From Ruoffia sp044336205 (GTDB taxonomy: Bacteria > Bacillota > Bacilli > Lactobacillales > Aerococcaceae), in NCBI GenBank assembly GCA_044336205.1, contig CP172318.1:1426001-1490000 (forward strand): a stretch of DNA of 64,000 nucleotides. The letters are read 5' to 3'. A program made the translations under genes and the position numbers. The notes beneath the pieces are model-generated. The model did not search any database, was not told where the DNA came from, and saw only the letters and a program-made list of their open reading frames with translations. Positions 17,883-27,750 of the stretch are shown here, piece after piece (positions within the stretch are counted from its first letter, which is position 1; every line of letters begins with the position of its first letter).

Positions 17883-18932
17883 TTATATCATAGTCTTAGA
17901 AGCTTTAGAAAGACGGTTTAAGTATGCGTGAGTGTGTTCATTCTCTTCGAAAGATTGAACAAAGATTGCTTCACATCCACTAGACTCTAACTCCCTTAAT
18001 CCAGCAAACAACCTTTGAGTTGGTGATTCTATGTTGTTAGATTCACCTAGTGAATAATAACTATGAGCTAAATTTTGTTCTTTGAGTTCATCGATTATTG
18101 AATCTTGGGCTAAAACGCCTATCTTTTTATCTGTATTTGTAATAAAATCCATCCAATCTCTAATAGAATGTTTGGGATTTATCATATATACAGGTTGATT
18201 TGGACTGTAATGAGTATATTTTACACCTGGGCTAGCTATAGAAGGATCTTTCAATTGTTCTATTGCTGTTTTTTCAATGACTTTTACTTTAACAATTTTT
18301 TCAATCATCTTTTTTGTAATAACCCCAGGTCGCAAGATTTCAACACTATCTTCTGTAGGTCTAACAACAGTTGATTCAACCCCTACATCAGTAAAAGCTG
18401 AATAATTATTAACTACACCAGCAATTTTGCCATCAAAGTCATGCATTACGTGGTCAACTGAGGTTGGGCTAGGCTTGCCAGAGATATTGGCACTAGGTCC
18501 AACAATTGGGAATCCAGTCATCTCAATTAATAATAGACTTTCTAGTTGATTAGGCATTCGTATGCCTACGGTCGATTGTCCTGGCGTAACACTTGGGGCA
18601 AATATATCTTCTTTTACTGGAAAGATAATCGTTAATGGCCCTGGCCAAAAAGCATCCATAAGTTGTTTAGCTATCACATTCACTTCTTTTACATAAGTGT
18701 CTACTTGCTTTGGATTATGAACATGAACAATCAATGGATTATCCTGTGGTCTACCTTTCGTTTCGAACACAGATCTAACAGCTGCTTCATTATTTGCAAT
18801 GGCTCCTAATCCAAAGACTGTTTCCGTCGGAAAAGCGACCAGCTGTCCTTTTTGAAGAGCTTCAGCTGCATCTTTCAATGATTCCCTATTAAATATTCGT
18901 GTATTGAATGCTTTCTCATATTGTTCTTCCAT
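17883..18932 (-). CDS. L-threonylcarbamoyladenylate synthase (Sua5/YwlC type)
   Basis: Makes threonylcarbamoyl-AMP for the t6A37 modification of ANN-decoding tRNAs. The N-terminal YrdC domain shows FPTETVFGLGA (about 32-42), KGRPQDNPLIVHV and the GPSANISGKPSPT motif (about 144-156). A C-terminal Sua5 domain (about residues 210-349) follows, so it is the long two-domain form. I take the ATG at 18932 (MEEQYEKAF), preceded by a GGTAGG site; the longer frame overlaps prmC and adds an unconserved tail. Confidence 0.92.
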   Translation of the reverse strand: MEEQYEKAFNTRIFNRESLKDAAEALQKGQLVAFPTETVFGLGAIANNEAAVRSVFETKGRPQDNPLIVHVHNPKQVDTYVKEVNVIAKQLMDAFWPGPLTIIFPVKEDIFAPSVTPGQSTVGIRMPNQLESLLLIEMTGFPIVGPSANISGKPSPTSVDHVMHDFDGKIAGVVNNYSAFTDVGVESTVVRPTEDSVEILRPGVITKKMIEKIVKVKVIEKTAIEQLKDPSIASPGVKYTHYSPNQPVYMINPKHSIRDWMDFITNTDKKIGVLAQDSIIDELKEQNLAHSYYSLGESNNIESPTQRLFAGLRELESSGCEAIFVQSFEENEHTHAYLNRLSKASKTMI

Positions 18933-18945
18933 TGATACACCTACC

Positions 18946-19797
18946 TTACCTAATAATTTGAACGTATCGATCTTTTTGGTTAAAATCTTGTATAACTTTA
19001 ATGTCAGCTCGTGCAAATTTTTCCTTAAATAATTGACTGACTTTTTGACCTTGTTGATAGCCTATCTCCAGAACAATCATTCCTTGATCATTGATGTATT
19101 CTGGAATCTGTTCTGCAATTTTTTTGTAGATAGCTAAACCTTGATCTTCAGCAAAAAGTGCCATATGTGGTTCAAATTTTTTTACACTGGCGTCCATTAA
19201 ATCAAGTTCATCTTCACCAATATACGGCGGATTGGATACAATTAGATCAAATTGTCGCTCATTAATATCATCAAAGACATCACTTTCAATAAAGTGAATG
19301 TTTGCACCATACCTATCTGCATTGTACTTAGCTAATTTCAATGCTTCTTCAGATATATCAGAAGCATACACTGTAGCTTGTGGAAATTCCAATGACATAG
19401 TCACTGCTAATATACCTGTTCCAGTGCCTATATCTAAGATTTTAGCTTGAGGATTATCTGTTAGAAATGGAAGTACAAGCTCTATAACGCCTGCTGTATC
19501 TTCCCTAGGAATCAATGTGGATTGATTCACTTTAAATCGACGATCCATAAAATCAGCATAACCTAAAATGTATTGAATAGGTTCATCCTTAACAATACGT
19601 TCTAAAACAGCAAATAATGTAACATAATCATCTTCTGTTATTGGTTGTCTCAATGCCATGACCAAATCAGTCAATGTTCGGTCAAAAGTCATCAACCAAT
19701 ATGTTCTGGCTAATGCCCCATCATACCCATGATTTCTTAAAAAAAGCGAAGCTTTATTTAAAGCTTCACTTAACGTTAGACCACTAATTTTGCCCAT
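18946..19797 (-). CDS. prmC: Peptide chain release factor N(5)-glutamine methyltransferase
   Basis: Methylates the Gln of the GGQ motif in release factors. SAM-binding ILDIGTGTGILAV (about 120-132) and the catalytic NPPY (VSNPPYIGEDEL, about 186-197) are present; length 283 is typical. It overlaps the end of prfA, its substrate gene, by 14 bases, the usual coupled arrangement. Confidence 0.96.
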   Translation of the reverse strand: MGKISGLTLSEALNKASLFLRNHGYDGALARTYWLMTFDRTLTDLVMALRQPITEDDYVTLFAVLERIVKDEPIQYILGYADFMDRRFKVNQSTLIPREDTAGVIELVLPFLTDNPQAKILDIGTGTGILAVTMSLEFPQATVYASDISEEALKLAKYNADRYGANIHFIESDVFDDINERQFDLIVSNPPYIGEDELDLMDASVKKFEPHMALFAEDQGLAIYKKIAEQIPEYINDQGMIVLEIGYQQGQKVSQLFKEKFARADIKVIQDFNQKDRYVQIIR

Positions 19798-20860
19798 TTA
19801 ATTCTTCTAATTTCTGAGTTTGGTCGTAGACAATGAGTGCATCAATGATATCATCTAAATTACCGCTCAAGATTGAATCAAGTTGTTGAATTGTTAAACC
19901 AATTCTATGGTCAGTTACTCGACTTTGTGGGAAGTTGTATGTACGAATTCGTTCAGAACGATCCCCTGTACCTACTTTTAACTTACGGTCGGCGTCATAT
20001 TCTGATTGAGCTTGAGATTGAACTAAGTCATATACACGAGCTCGTAGTACTTTCATCGCTTTCTCACGGTTCTTAAGTTGTGAACGTTCATCTTGCATCG
20101 CTACTACTGTATTCGTTGGAATATGAGTTAAACGTACTGCTGAAGCTGTCTTGTTAACGTGTTGTCCTCCAGCCCCACTTGCATGGTAGATGTCAACACG
20201 AATATCATTATCATCTAATTCGAAGTCAATCTCTTCGGCTTCCGGCATAACAACAACGGTAGCCGTTGATGTATGTACACGACCTTGTGATTCAGTTTCG
20301 GGTACGCGTTGAACACGGTGAGCACCGTTCTCATACTTAAGTTTAGAATAAACTTTATCGCCACTAATCATTAATGTGACTTCCTTGTAGCCACCAATAC
20401 CTGTTATATTCGCATCAAGCAATTCGACTTTCCAACCTTGATTACTCGCATAATGGGTATACATATTCAATAAATCCCCAGCAAATAGTTGAGCTTCATC
20501 TCCACCTGCTGCCCCACGTATTTCCATAATAATGTTTTTCTTATCATTTGGATCTTCAGGAATCATCATAATTTTAATTTGATCTTCAAGTTCAGTTCGC
20601 TCTAATTTGAGTTCCGCTAATTCCTCTTTAGCTAATTCAAGCATATCATCATCTGAACTATCATTTAAGATTTCTTCTGTACCTTCAATTTCTTCATTTA
20701 CTTGTTTGTATCGCTTGATTTTTTCAATTTTTGGTCTTAAATCTGCTTCTTCAATAGTTAATTCTCTTAGACGATTGGAATCACTAATCACACTTGGGTC
20801 ACTAAGTAATTCGTTCACTTCGTCATATCGGAAAATTAATGTATCTAATTGTTCAAACAT
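19784..20860 (-). CDS. prfA: Peptide chain release factor 1
   Basis: Recognises UAA and UAG stop codons and triggers peptide release. The GGQ motif lies at residues 231-233 (HASGAGGQHVNKT), and the codon-recognition region contains PETE at 187-190, close to the PxT tripeptide region of RF1. Length 358 is normal. It starts 20 bases after tdk ends. Confidence 0.97.
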   Translation of the reverse strand: MFEQLDTLIFRYDEVNELLSDPSVISDSNRLRELTIEEADLRPKIEKIKRYKQVNEEIEGTEEILNDSSDDDMLELAKEELAELKLERTELEDQIKIMMIPEDPNDKKNIIMEIRGAAGGDEAQLFAGDLLNMYTHYASNQGWKVELLDANITGIGGYKEVTLMISGDKVYSKLKYENGAHRVQRVPETESQGRVHTSTATVVVMPEAEEIDFELDDNDIRVDIYHASGAGGQHVNKTASAVRLTHIPTNTVVAMQDERSQLKNREKAMKVLRARVYDLVQSQAQSEYDADRKLKVGTGDRSERIRTYNFPQSRVTDHRIGLTIQQLDSILSGNLDDIIDALIVYDQTQKLEELNGQN

Positions 20861-20880
20861 TGTCTTTCCTCATTTCTATA

Positions 20881-21453
20881 CTAATTTAATTTAGGATGCC
20901 AGTAACAATTACGGCAAACAGGAAGGTATGACTCATTCCCTCCAATTTGAATTTGTTCTCCCTTATAAACTGGCTTACCTTCATGGATTCTTAAGTTCAT
21001 CGTTGCTTTGCGATGACAAAACCAACAAATTGTTTTAATTTCTTCTATTTTATCCGCGTATATTAATAAATATTTAGATCCTTCGAACAATTCATTAACG
21101 AAATCATTCTTCAATCCGAATGCCATCACCGGTATATCTAACTCATCAACTACTCGAGCTAATTCTAATATATGATGCTTCTTCAAAAATTGTGCCTCAT
21201 CAATAAGAACACAATATAATTTTGTTTCAATCGATGAAATTAATTCAAAAAGGTCTGTATCATCTGCTATTGGTGTAGCAGAGCGTTCTAGTCCTGTACG
21301 ACTCGCTACAAGTCCCACTTCTGTTCGATTGTCTATGGCACTCGTAAAAATCTTCACTGCTTTGTTTTGTTCTTCATAATTGTGTGCAACTTTAACGATT
21401 TCAATCGATTTACCACTGTTCATTGCACCATACTTGAAGTACAACTTCGCCAT
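20881..21453 (-). CDS. tdk: Thymidine kinase
   Basis: Phosphorylates thymidine to dTMP in salvage. The P-loop GAMNSGKS (about 8-15), the DEAQF motif (about 87) and two C-terminal zinc-binding pairs (CWFC and CRNC) identify a type II kinase. The start is the ATG at 21453 (MAKLYFKYG) because GAAGGGG lies 8 bases upstream; an in-frame ATG two codons earlier is too close to that site. First gene of the tdk-prfA-prmC-tsaC-glyA-upp run, divergent from murT. Confidence 0.95.
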   Translation of the reverse strand: MAKLYFKYGAMNSGKSIEIVKVAHNYEEQNKAVKIFTSAIDNRTEVGLVASRTGLERSATPIADDTDLFELISSIETKLYCVLIDEAQFLKKHHILELARVVDELDIPVMAFGLKNDFVNELFEGSKYLLIYADKIEEIKTICWFCHRKATMNLRIHEGKPVYKGEQIQIGGNESYLPVCRNCYWHPKLN

Positions 21454-21680
21454 GTTCATAACCCCTTCTCTATTACTTTCAACTATCAATAATAAAATAA
21501 CCTAGTCTCTTAGTCAATTATCTCCGTTAATTTTAATGGAATTATGTAAATTTCTTTCGTATTAGTTATAATTAACTGCAATGATTTTTGCCTCTAATAC
21601 AAAAAAACTTTATTTTGTCATCAATGATTGCTAGAATACTAATGTTATTAGAGTATATACTCAACAAAAGGAGAATAATC

Positions 21681-23022
21681 ATGAGTATTAGAAGTAATCT
21701 TGCGACGTTCGTGGGTCGTAGCACACGATGGGCGCTTACTACCTTTACATCTGGGGGAAGTAGCCTTCCAGGTAAATTAGCCTTAACCATTGATCCTAAT
21801 ATCCTTCAATCATTATCTGCCAATTACGATATTGCAATTATTACCGGTACTAATGGTAAGACCTTAACAACTGCTTTAAGTGTTTATGCTTTAAATGAAC
21901 AGTATAAGCAAGTGCTTACTAACCCAACTGGATCTAATATGCAACAAGGGATTGTCAGTACTTTCCTACAAGCACCGAAGCTTGAGCACGGAAAAAAAGG
22001 TATTGCAGTGTTAGAAGTGGATGAAGGTTCATTAAAACATGTTGTTAAACATGTAAACCCTAAAGTATTCATTCACACTAACGTCTTTAGAGACCAGATG
22101 GACCGTTATGGAGAAATCTATACAATTTACCAATTGATGGCTGATGCTGCTAAAGAAGCACCACAAGCAACTGTCATATCAAATGGTGATTCACCTTTAC
22201 TGAATTCCATTGAATTACCAAACCCAAGATTGTACTTTGGCTTCGATTATGAAGAGGATGGCGATGTTACCCCACATCACAATACGGATGGTATTTTATG
22301 TCCTGTCTCGTGATCATATATTAAGTTATCACAGCCTAACATATGCTAACCAAGGTAAATACTATTGTAAGAACTGTGGGTTTAAACGTCCTGAGCTTGA
22401 TTACAAAGTTACAAGCTTGAATGAGTTAAAAATGACTGAATCTAGTTTTTTAATTAATGATCATGATTTCACTATTCCAGTAGCTGGTTTGTATAACATT
22501 TATAATGCCTTAGCCGCTTATAGCTTAGCAAGCTTTTTCGGATTAAATCCTCAACAAATTAGACAAGGCTTTGAAAAAGCAGAACGAGTATTTGGTCGTC
22601 AGGAAATTCTAAACATTGAAGGTAAACAAGTGTTAATTAATTTAGTAAAGAATCCTGTTGGTCTGAATCAAGTAATTGATTTAGTTGGATTAGATAGAGA
22701 GCCTTCTACCCTCATTGCTATTTTGAATAACCAATATGCTGATGGAACAGATGTCAGCTGGATATGGGATAGCGACTTTGAGAAGATGGTGGATTACCCG
22801 ATTGAAGCTGTCTATGTGTCAGGTATGCGTAAAGAAGACATGACTAAACGTCTCAAGGTAGCCAACGTTTGTCAGGGTGATATTACGCAACTAGACTCAC
22901 TTGAACAAGTGAGTCAAACAATCAAAGAAGCAAAAACTGAACATATTCATATTTTTGCTACCTACACAGCCATGTTAGACTTACGCAAAATTCTCACTGA
23001 AAAAGGGTATATAAATGATTAG
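21681..23022 (+). pseudogene. murT: Lipid II isoglutaminyl synthase, MurT subunit, with a one-base frameshift
   Basis: MurT, with GatD, amidates D-Glu of lipid II to D-isoglutamine. It starts at the ATG at 21681 (AAAGGAG 9 bases before) and has a Mur-ligase P-loop ITGTNGKTLTTA. The first frame ends ...GILCPVS then stop at 22311-22313. The second frame continues DHILSYHSLTYANQGKYYCKNC to 23022. Removing the single C at 22309 restores a zinc-ribbon CPVC joined to DHILSYHS, exactly the family pattern. So the coding frame is intact except for one inserted base in a cysteine codon. MurT is essential in staphylococci and pneumococci, so sequence error is a real alternative. Confidence 0.9.
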
Positions 23023-23050
23023 TCATTCTTAATAGAAAAGAGCAATCAAT

Positions 23051-23701
23051 ATGAAAACAATACGCATCGCCCATTTATATGGTAACTTAATGAATACTTA
23101 TGGGGATAACGGTAACCTCCTAATGTTACAATATTATGCTAAAGAAGCAGGATACCAAATTGATACGCAAATTATAAGTCTTGGAGATGACTTTAAAGCT
23201 GATCACTTTGATCTAGTCTTCTTTGGCGGAGGCCAAGATTACGAACAACTTATCGTTTCAAAAGATATTGTTAGAATAAGTGATGAAATTGCTCGATATA
23301 TCGAGGATGATGGTGTTCTAGTAGCAATATGTGGTGGCTTTCAACTTCTCGGCCAATACTATATCAATACTGCTGGAATTCGTCTTGAAGGAACGAAAAT
23401 TCTTCCACACTATACTGAGCGCCAAATTAATTCACGTTTTATTGGAGATATTGAGATTTTTGATGAGTTGAATCAACAAACATATGTTGGTTTTGAGAAC
23501 CATAACGGTGTAACTTATCTTACCGATAGCCTTCGCCCTTTAGGCCGAGTTATCAAAGGGCATGGTAACAATGGAAAAGATCAAACTGAGGGAGTCCGCT
23601 ATAAAAATACTTTTGGATCTTACTTCCACGGCCCTCTCCTTGTACGAAATGAATGGCTTGCTAAACATATCGTTGAGCTTGCTATAAATAATATACAATA
23701 G
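23051..23701 (+). CDS. gatD: Lipid II isoglutaminyl synthase, glutamine amidotransferase subunit GatD
   Basis: Class I glutamine amidotransferase-like (CobB/CobQ type) subunit that supplies ammonia to MurT. The catalytic Cys94 lies in AICGGFQLLG and the partner His193 in YFHGPLL. Length 216 is normal. It follows murT by 28 bases on the same strand and starts with its own ATG. The protein is intact although murT is frameshifted. Confidence 0.95.
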   Translation: MKTIRIAHLYGNLMNTYGDNGNLLMLQYYAKEAGYQIDTQIISLGDDFKADHFDLVFFGGGQDYEQLIVSKDIVRISDEIARYIEDDGVLVAICGGFQLLGQYYINTAGIRLEGTKILPHYTERQINSRFIGDIEIFDELNQQTYVGFENHNGVTYLTDSLRPLGRVIKGHGNNGKDQTEGVRYKNTFGSYFHGPLLVRNEWLAKHIVELAINNIQ

Positions 23702-23702
23702 T

Positions 23703-23754
23703 AAAAAACTAAGTAATCTATTACACTGAAAAGAGATAGAACACTTAGTTTTTT
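23703..23754. terminator. Bidirectional terminator between gatD and the M3 peptidase gene
   Basis: Arms AAAAAACTAAGT (23703-23714) and its complement (23743-23754) give A/T runs on both sides, so it can serve both convergent genes. The loop is long (28 bases). Confidence 0.75.
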
Positions 23755-23762
23755 AATTATAT

Positions 23763-25517
23763 TTATTGGTCTTTACCCATTAATTGATTCGTTATCTCTT
23801 CAAATCGGTCGATATAAGTGACAAATGAATCAAGAGATTGCTTCCAGAATTGCTCATTTTGAACATCTATTCCCATAACTTTCGCTGTATCTTCGACGGT
23901 TGTTACTGTCGTTGCATATAATAATTGATCATAACGATCACTAAAGCCTTGAGGTTCTTTCTCGTAAATCGTGTATAAACCTCTAGCAAATAAACCTCCA
24001 TAAGCATAAGGGAAGTTATAGAAACTTAGCCCTCCAGAGTAATAATGACCTTTATTCACCCACATATAAGGATGCAAGTAGTTTGGATCCAATCCATCTC
24101 CGTAGGCACTTAATTGCGCTTCCTTCATGAGGTCTTCTAACTGATTACTAAATAAGAATTGACTTTCTTTAGCTTCAAAGACACTCGATTCAAAATAATA
24201 TCTCGAGTAAATATCGACAATAATCTGTGTCGCATCTTGTAATAATGACTCAATTAATGCTAACTCTTCTAAGTCATTCTTCGCGTGTTTCATTAAGTCA
24301 CTCATAATAAGTGTCTCATTAAATGTTGAAGCTGTTTCTGCAACTGGCATAGAATATGACCAGTTTAATGGTTTATGATCTTGAATAATGGCTCCATGAT
24401 AAGCATGACCCAACTCGTGTGCTAATGTAATGACACTTGAAAGAGAACCATCAAAATTTGTCAAAATACGTGATTGATTAATAAAGGGTAGGTTTGAACA
24501 AAATGCACCACCTCTCTTACCCTTTTTCGGTAAGAAATCAATATATTGCTTATCATAAAACTCGCTAACTAAATCAGCTAATTTATTGGAAAATGGTCTA
24601 AAGTGTTGTACTAAATACTCACCAGAATCTTCAACTGAGAATTGACTCTCCGTTTGACCTACTGGAGCAAATAAATCATAAAATGGTAACCCATTCTCAT
24701 GACCTAGGTATAAAGCTTTCTGCTTCAAGTAACGTCGAAATTCAGGGAAATAAGCCTTTATGGCATTCATTAGGCTATCTAATGTTTCTTTAGACATACG
24801 TGATTGTTGTAAAGTAGCCTCAAGAGGTGATGAATAATCACGTAATTCTGATGTCGTTAGCACTTGTTGCTTAATATTGTTCAAGGCATAAGCAATAGGT
24901 TCTTTAATTTGATCATACATGGCTAATTCGGCATGATAAGCTTTTTTACGAACTTCACTATCTGCATCATAAGCTAAGTTTCTTATCTCACTTAGTGTAT
25001 AAGTTTTTCCATCCAATTCTGTCTCAATTGTAGAAGTTAAGTAATTATGAAGGTTAGACCAAGACTTCGCTCCACTCATGTCCATTTTTGCAATTACAGC
25101 TTCTAACTCTTCAGCTAAAGTATGTTTGGCTTCTTCTTTTAATTCATTGAACATAAATTCGTATGCAACTAATTCCGGGTCTTGTTTGATATCTGTTTGG
25201 ATTTGTCCTAGAAATTTATCTACTTTTACTAAATTCTCAGTTAGATTAGAAAGAATCTTAGCTAATTGTCCTTGCCTATTGGTTGATTCTCCGTCAGAAG
25301 TATTAGTTGAAAGTTTCAAGCTAATAAACGCGCCAATACGACGATAAGTGACAATAAAATCTTCTTTTAACTTAACCATTTCTTTAATTGATTGAATATT
25401 ATCTTCGAAAATTACAGTTTCAAATTTCTCTTTGAAGTTCTTCAACTTATTCCAATCTTCTTGAAAAGATTTACTCACATAACTTACATATAAATCATCT
25501 AGTTGCCATTCGTACAT
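23763..25517 (-). CDS. M3-family oligoendopeptidase (PepF/M3 type)
   Basis: Cytoplasmic zinc metallopeptidase expected to cut short peptides. The active-site HELGH is at residues 367-371, followed by the downstream Glu region (AETASTFNETL). Length 584. It belongs to the oligoendopeptidase F side of M3 (YMWVNKGHYYSGGLSFYNFPYAYG near the C-terminus). A second M3 enzyme lies at 49697-51502; the two are clearly different paralogues. Single gene, ending at the shared terminator with gatD. Confidence 0.9.
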   Translation of the reverse strand: MYEWQLDDLYVSYVSKSFQEDWNKLKNFKEKFETVIFEDNIQSIKEMVKLKEDFIVTYRRIGAFISLKLSTNTSDGESTNRQGQLAKILSNLTENLVKVDKFLGQIQTDIKQDPELVAYEFMFNELKEEAKHTLAEELEAVIAKMDMSGAKSWSNLHNYLTSTIETELDGKTYTLSEIRNLAYDADSEVRKKAYHAELAMYDQIKEPIAYALNNIKQQVLTTSELRDYSSPLEATLQQSRMSKETLDSLMNAIKAYFPEFRRYLKQKALYLGHENGLPFYDLFAPVGQTESQFSVEDSGEYLVQHFRPFSNKLADLVSEFYDKQYIDFLPKKGKRGGAFCSNLPFINQSRILTNFDGSLSSVITLAHELGHAYHGAIIQDHKPLNWSYSMPVAETASTFNETLIMSDLMKHAKNDLEELALIESLLQDATQIIVDIYSRYYFESSVFEAKESQFLFSNQLEDLMKEAQLSAYGDGLDPNYLHPYMWVNKGHYYSGGLSFYNFPYAYGGLFARGLYTIYEKEPQGFSDRYDQLLYATTVTTVEDTAKVMGIDVQNEQFWKQSLDSFVTYIDRFEEITNQLMGKDQ

Positions 25518-25568
25518 TTACTACACCTCTTTATTTTGTTTTCTACGTTGTAACATTGATAAGTCTTA

Positions 25569-26252
25569 CTATATAAATAACATTAACAAAACGGGTAAGA
25601 TTATCGCTGGGACAAAGTTCATTATCTTAAACTGAGTTACCCCTATTATATTCAGACCTAATCCTAATAATAAGACTGAACCAACACTAATAATCTCAGT
25701 AATAACTGCCTCCGATAATAAAGGTTCAATAAAAATTGCCAAGATCGTTATTGAGCCTTGAATAATTAAGACCGGAATCGCAGATAATGCAACACCTATG
25801 CCTAATGAAGAGCCAAGTAATATGGATGTTATCCCATCTAATATGCTCTTAGTGAATAATGTTGAATTATCACCAATTAGACCACTTTCAAGTGAACCTA
25901 CAATGGCCATAGATCCAATACAAAAGATCATCGACGCACTGATCATCCCTTGACTCAAATTACCAAACTTAGCTATTCCATTTTTATTCAGTTTTTGTTC
26001 GATTATCTCAACTCCACTTAGGACGTGGCGATCTATATCTATCCATTCTCCACATAGTGTACCTATGACGATACTTAATATCATGACTAAAGTATTCTGT
26101 CCTTGAATTGCCCCTGATATTCCTAATGCTAGCACACAAAGTCCTACTCCTTGCATAAGACTCGCTTGGACTCTTTCTGGAATACCGGTACGTAATTGAA
26201 CACCAACTATCGCACAAATAACAATGACGACGGCATTGACGATAGCTCCCAT
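25569..26252 (-). CDS. DUF554 family membrane protein
   Basis: A 227-residue membrane protein with about six or seven hydrophobic segments and Gly-rich turns. The start MGAIVNAVVIVICAIVGVQL and the motif VIGTLCGEWIDIDRHV are typical of DUF554 (YdfK/YqgA-like) proteins, whose function is not established; a transporter is often suspected. It is 21 bases downstream of the lipoprotein gene and probably co-transcribed with it. Confidence 0.82.
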   Translation of the reverse strand: MGAIVNAVVIVICAIVGVQLRTGIPERVQASLMQGVGLCVLALGISGAIQGQNTLVMILSIVIGTLCGEWIDIDRHVLSGVEIIEQKLNKNGIAKFGNLSQGMISASMIFCIGSMAIVGSLESGLIGDNSTLFTKSILDGITSILLGSSLGIGVALSAIPVLIIQGSITILAIFIEPLLSEAVITEIISVGSVLLLGLGLNIIGVTQFKIMNFVPAIILPVLLMLFI

Positions 26253-26273
26253 GTTACACCCCTATCTTTTCTA

Positions 26274-27746
26274 TTAATTATTCGTTATTTTTTCCCCTGC
26301 ATCTTCAGATTCTGATTCTTCTTCCGATACTAACTCATTCTCATCCAAGCTATCATCCTCTTCAGACATTAGTTCTGATGGATCTTCCTCTACAACTTCA
26401 AGCGATTCATTAATAAAACGGTCGAGTTTTGGAGTCCAAGAAAATTCAAAGAAATATAGTAAAGCTTCAGAAACTACAATTTCCTCTGAATTGGAATCTT
26501 CGGTTGGTTGGCTATTCTCTTCTCTTACAGGTATATTAACCGCTATATAAATTGGCTCGCCTTGCCACACTTCATAATATCTCAACTTATCCAAAGCAAA
26601 GCTTTTAACCGTTTTATAACTTTCTCCAGGTTCAAGTATCGTTCCATTAAAATCATTAATTAGCACATAATCACTATGAATTGGATCTTCACCAATTTGT
26701 AAGCTTGCTTGACCGTCTACTGGTAATAATTCATTTTCACTATTGTTTGTAATCTCATATTCAATCGACATAATAACTTGTCCATAATTAAAGTTTTGAA
26801 AATTCGCTTCATAGGTTGAATGGGGTTCAAAGTTTGAAAGTTCAACACGTAGTAACTCTACTGTCACATCTTCATCTGTATCTGTCACATTAACATTATC
26901 ACTCGCAAGAATTTCTTTATTCCCCCACCACTCTGTCGATAGACGGTCACCAATAGTGTTGTTATTGTACAATAAATCACCTTCTACACTTTCATTAACT
27001 GGTAGATACAGGGCTCTTTCGTCACCTAGCTCACTAGCTCCAATTCCAGTAATAGCATCTGGATCAGTTTGCGGGGCAACAACAGTGAGGTAAACATTAC
27101 CCGCTTCTGACACCTCTTCCCAATCTTGGGAACTTAAACCATAAATAATGTATCCGTTCACTGTCATAGATGGACCAATTTCATGATTATTTTGTTCAAA
27201 GATATTCACTAATTCACCTGTTTGTGAAGGGTATAAATCTATTGATGGGTGCATTTGAACGTTTGCTGATTCATAACTCAACCTTAATCCTTCAATCGGA
27301 TAATATATTGTTTCGTCAGTTAAGTTTGTAATACTTACTTCTAATAATAAGATAGCTCCTGCCTCATCTTTAAAATTAAACTCACTCTTTAGCGTTTCGT
27401 CGATATTTTCGACTTCATACACTTGCATCTTATCCACATTGAACTGGAAACTATTTTGAGTTTGAGTAAAGCTTTCACTTAATTCAAAGATAGGTTTATC
27501 ACTCAATTCAATATCTTCTCGTTCCTTAAAATCAGCAATGACTTGACTAAATTCGGGTACAAACCGATGGTCTACATCGGATTTACTTGGTTCTTGACTT
27601 TCATTCTCAACGATTGAAGATCCATTACTAGAATATGAAGAAACTTCATCGGTTTGTAAGTTCAACGACTCACATCCTACAAGGAATAGAGATGATAATA
27701 ATATCATTCCCGTTTTTTTAAATATATTTATTTTATTTTTTTTCAT
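26274..27746 (-). CDS. Predicted lipoprotein of unknown function
   Basis: A 490-residue secreted lipoprotein. The signal peptide ends in the lipobox LVGC (Cys25), followed by a Ser/Asn/Glu-rich linker. Two DUF4352-like beta-rich regions seem present (about 65-210 and 255-410), each with 'ILLLEVSITNLTDE' or 'MSIEYEITNNSENE' type strands, so a duplicated Ig-like domain is likely. The C-terminus is very acidic (EEDDSLDENELVSEE). I use the ATG at 27746, 5 bases past the upstream stop, with AAAGGTTGAG before it. Function not recognised; linkage to the AI-2E-type permease suggests a joint envelope role. Confidence 0.8.
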   Translation of the reverse strand: MKKNKINIFKKTGMILLSSLFLVGCESLNLQTDEVSSYSSNGSSIVENESQEPSKSDVDHRFVPEFSQVIADFKEREDIELSDKPIFELSESFTQTQNSFQFNVDKMQVYEVENIDETLKSEFNFKDEAGAILLLEVSITNLTDETIYYPIEGLRLSYESANVQMHPSIDLYPSQTGELVNIFEQNNHEIGPSMTVNGYIIYGLSSQDWEEVSEAGNVYLTVVAPQTDPDAITGIGASELGDERALYLPVNESVEGDLLYNNNTIGDRLSTEWWGNKEILASDNVNVTDTDEDVTVELLRVELSNFEPHSTYEANFQNFNYGQVIMSIEYEITNNSENELLPVDGQASLQIGEDPIHSDYVLINDFNGTILEPGESYKTVKSFALDKLRYYEVWQGEPIYIAVNIPVREENSQPTEDSNSEEIVVSEALLYFFEFSWTPKLDRFINESLEVVEEDPSELMSEEDDSLDENELVSEEESESEDAGEKITNN

Positions 27747-27750
27747 AATC

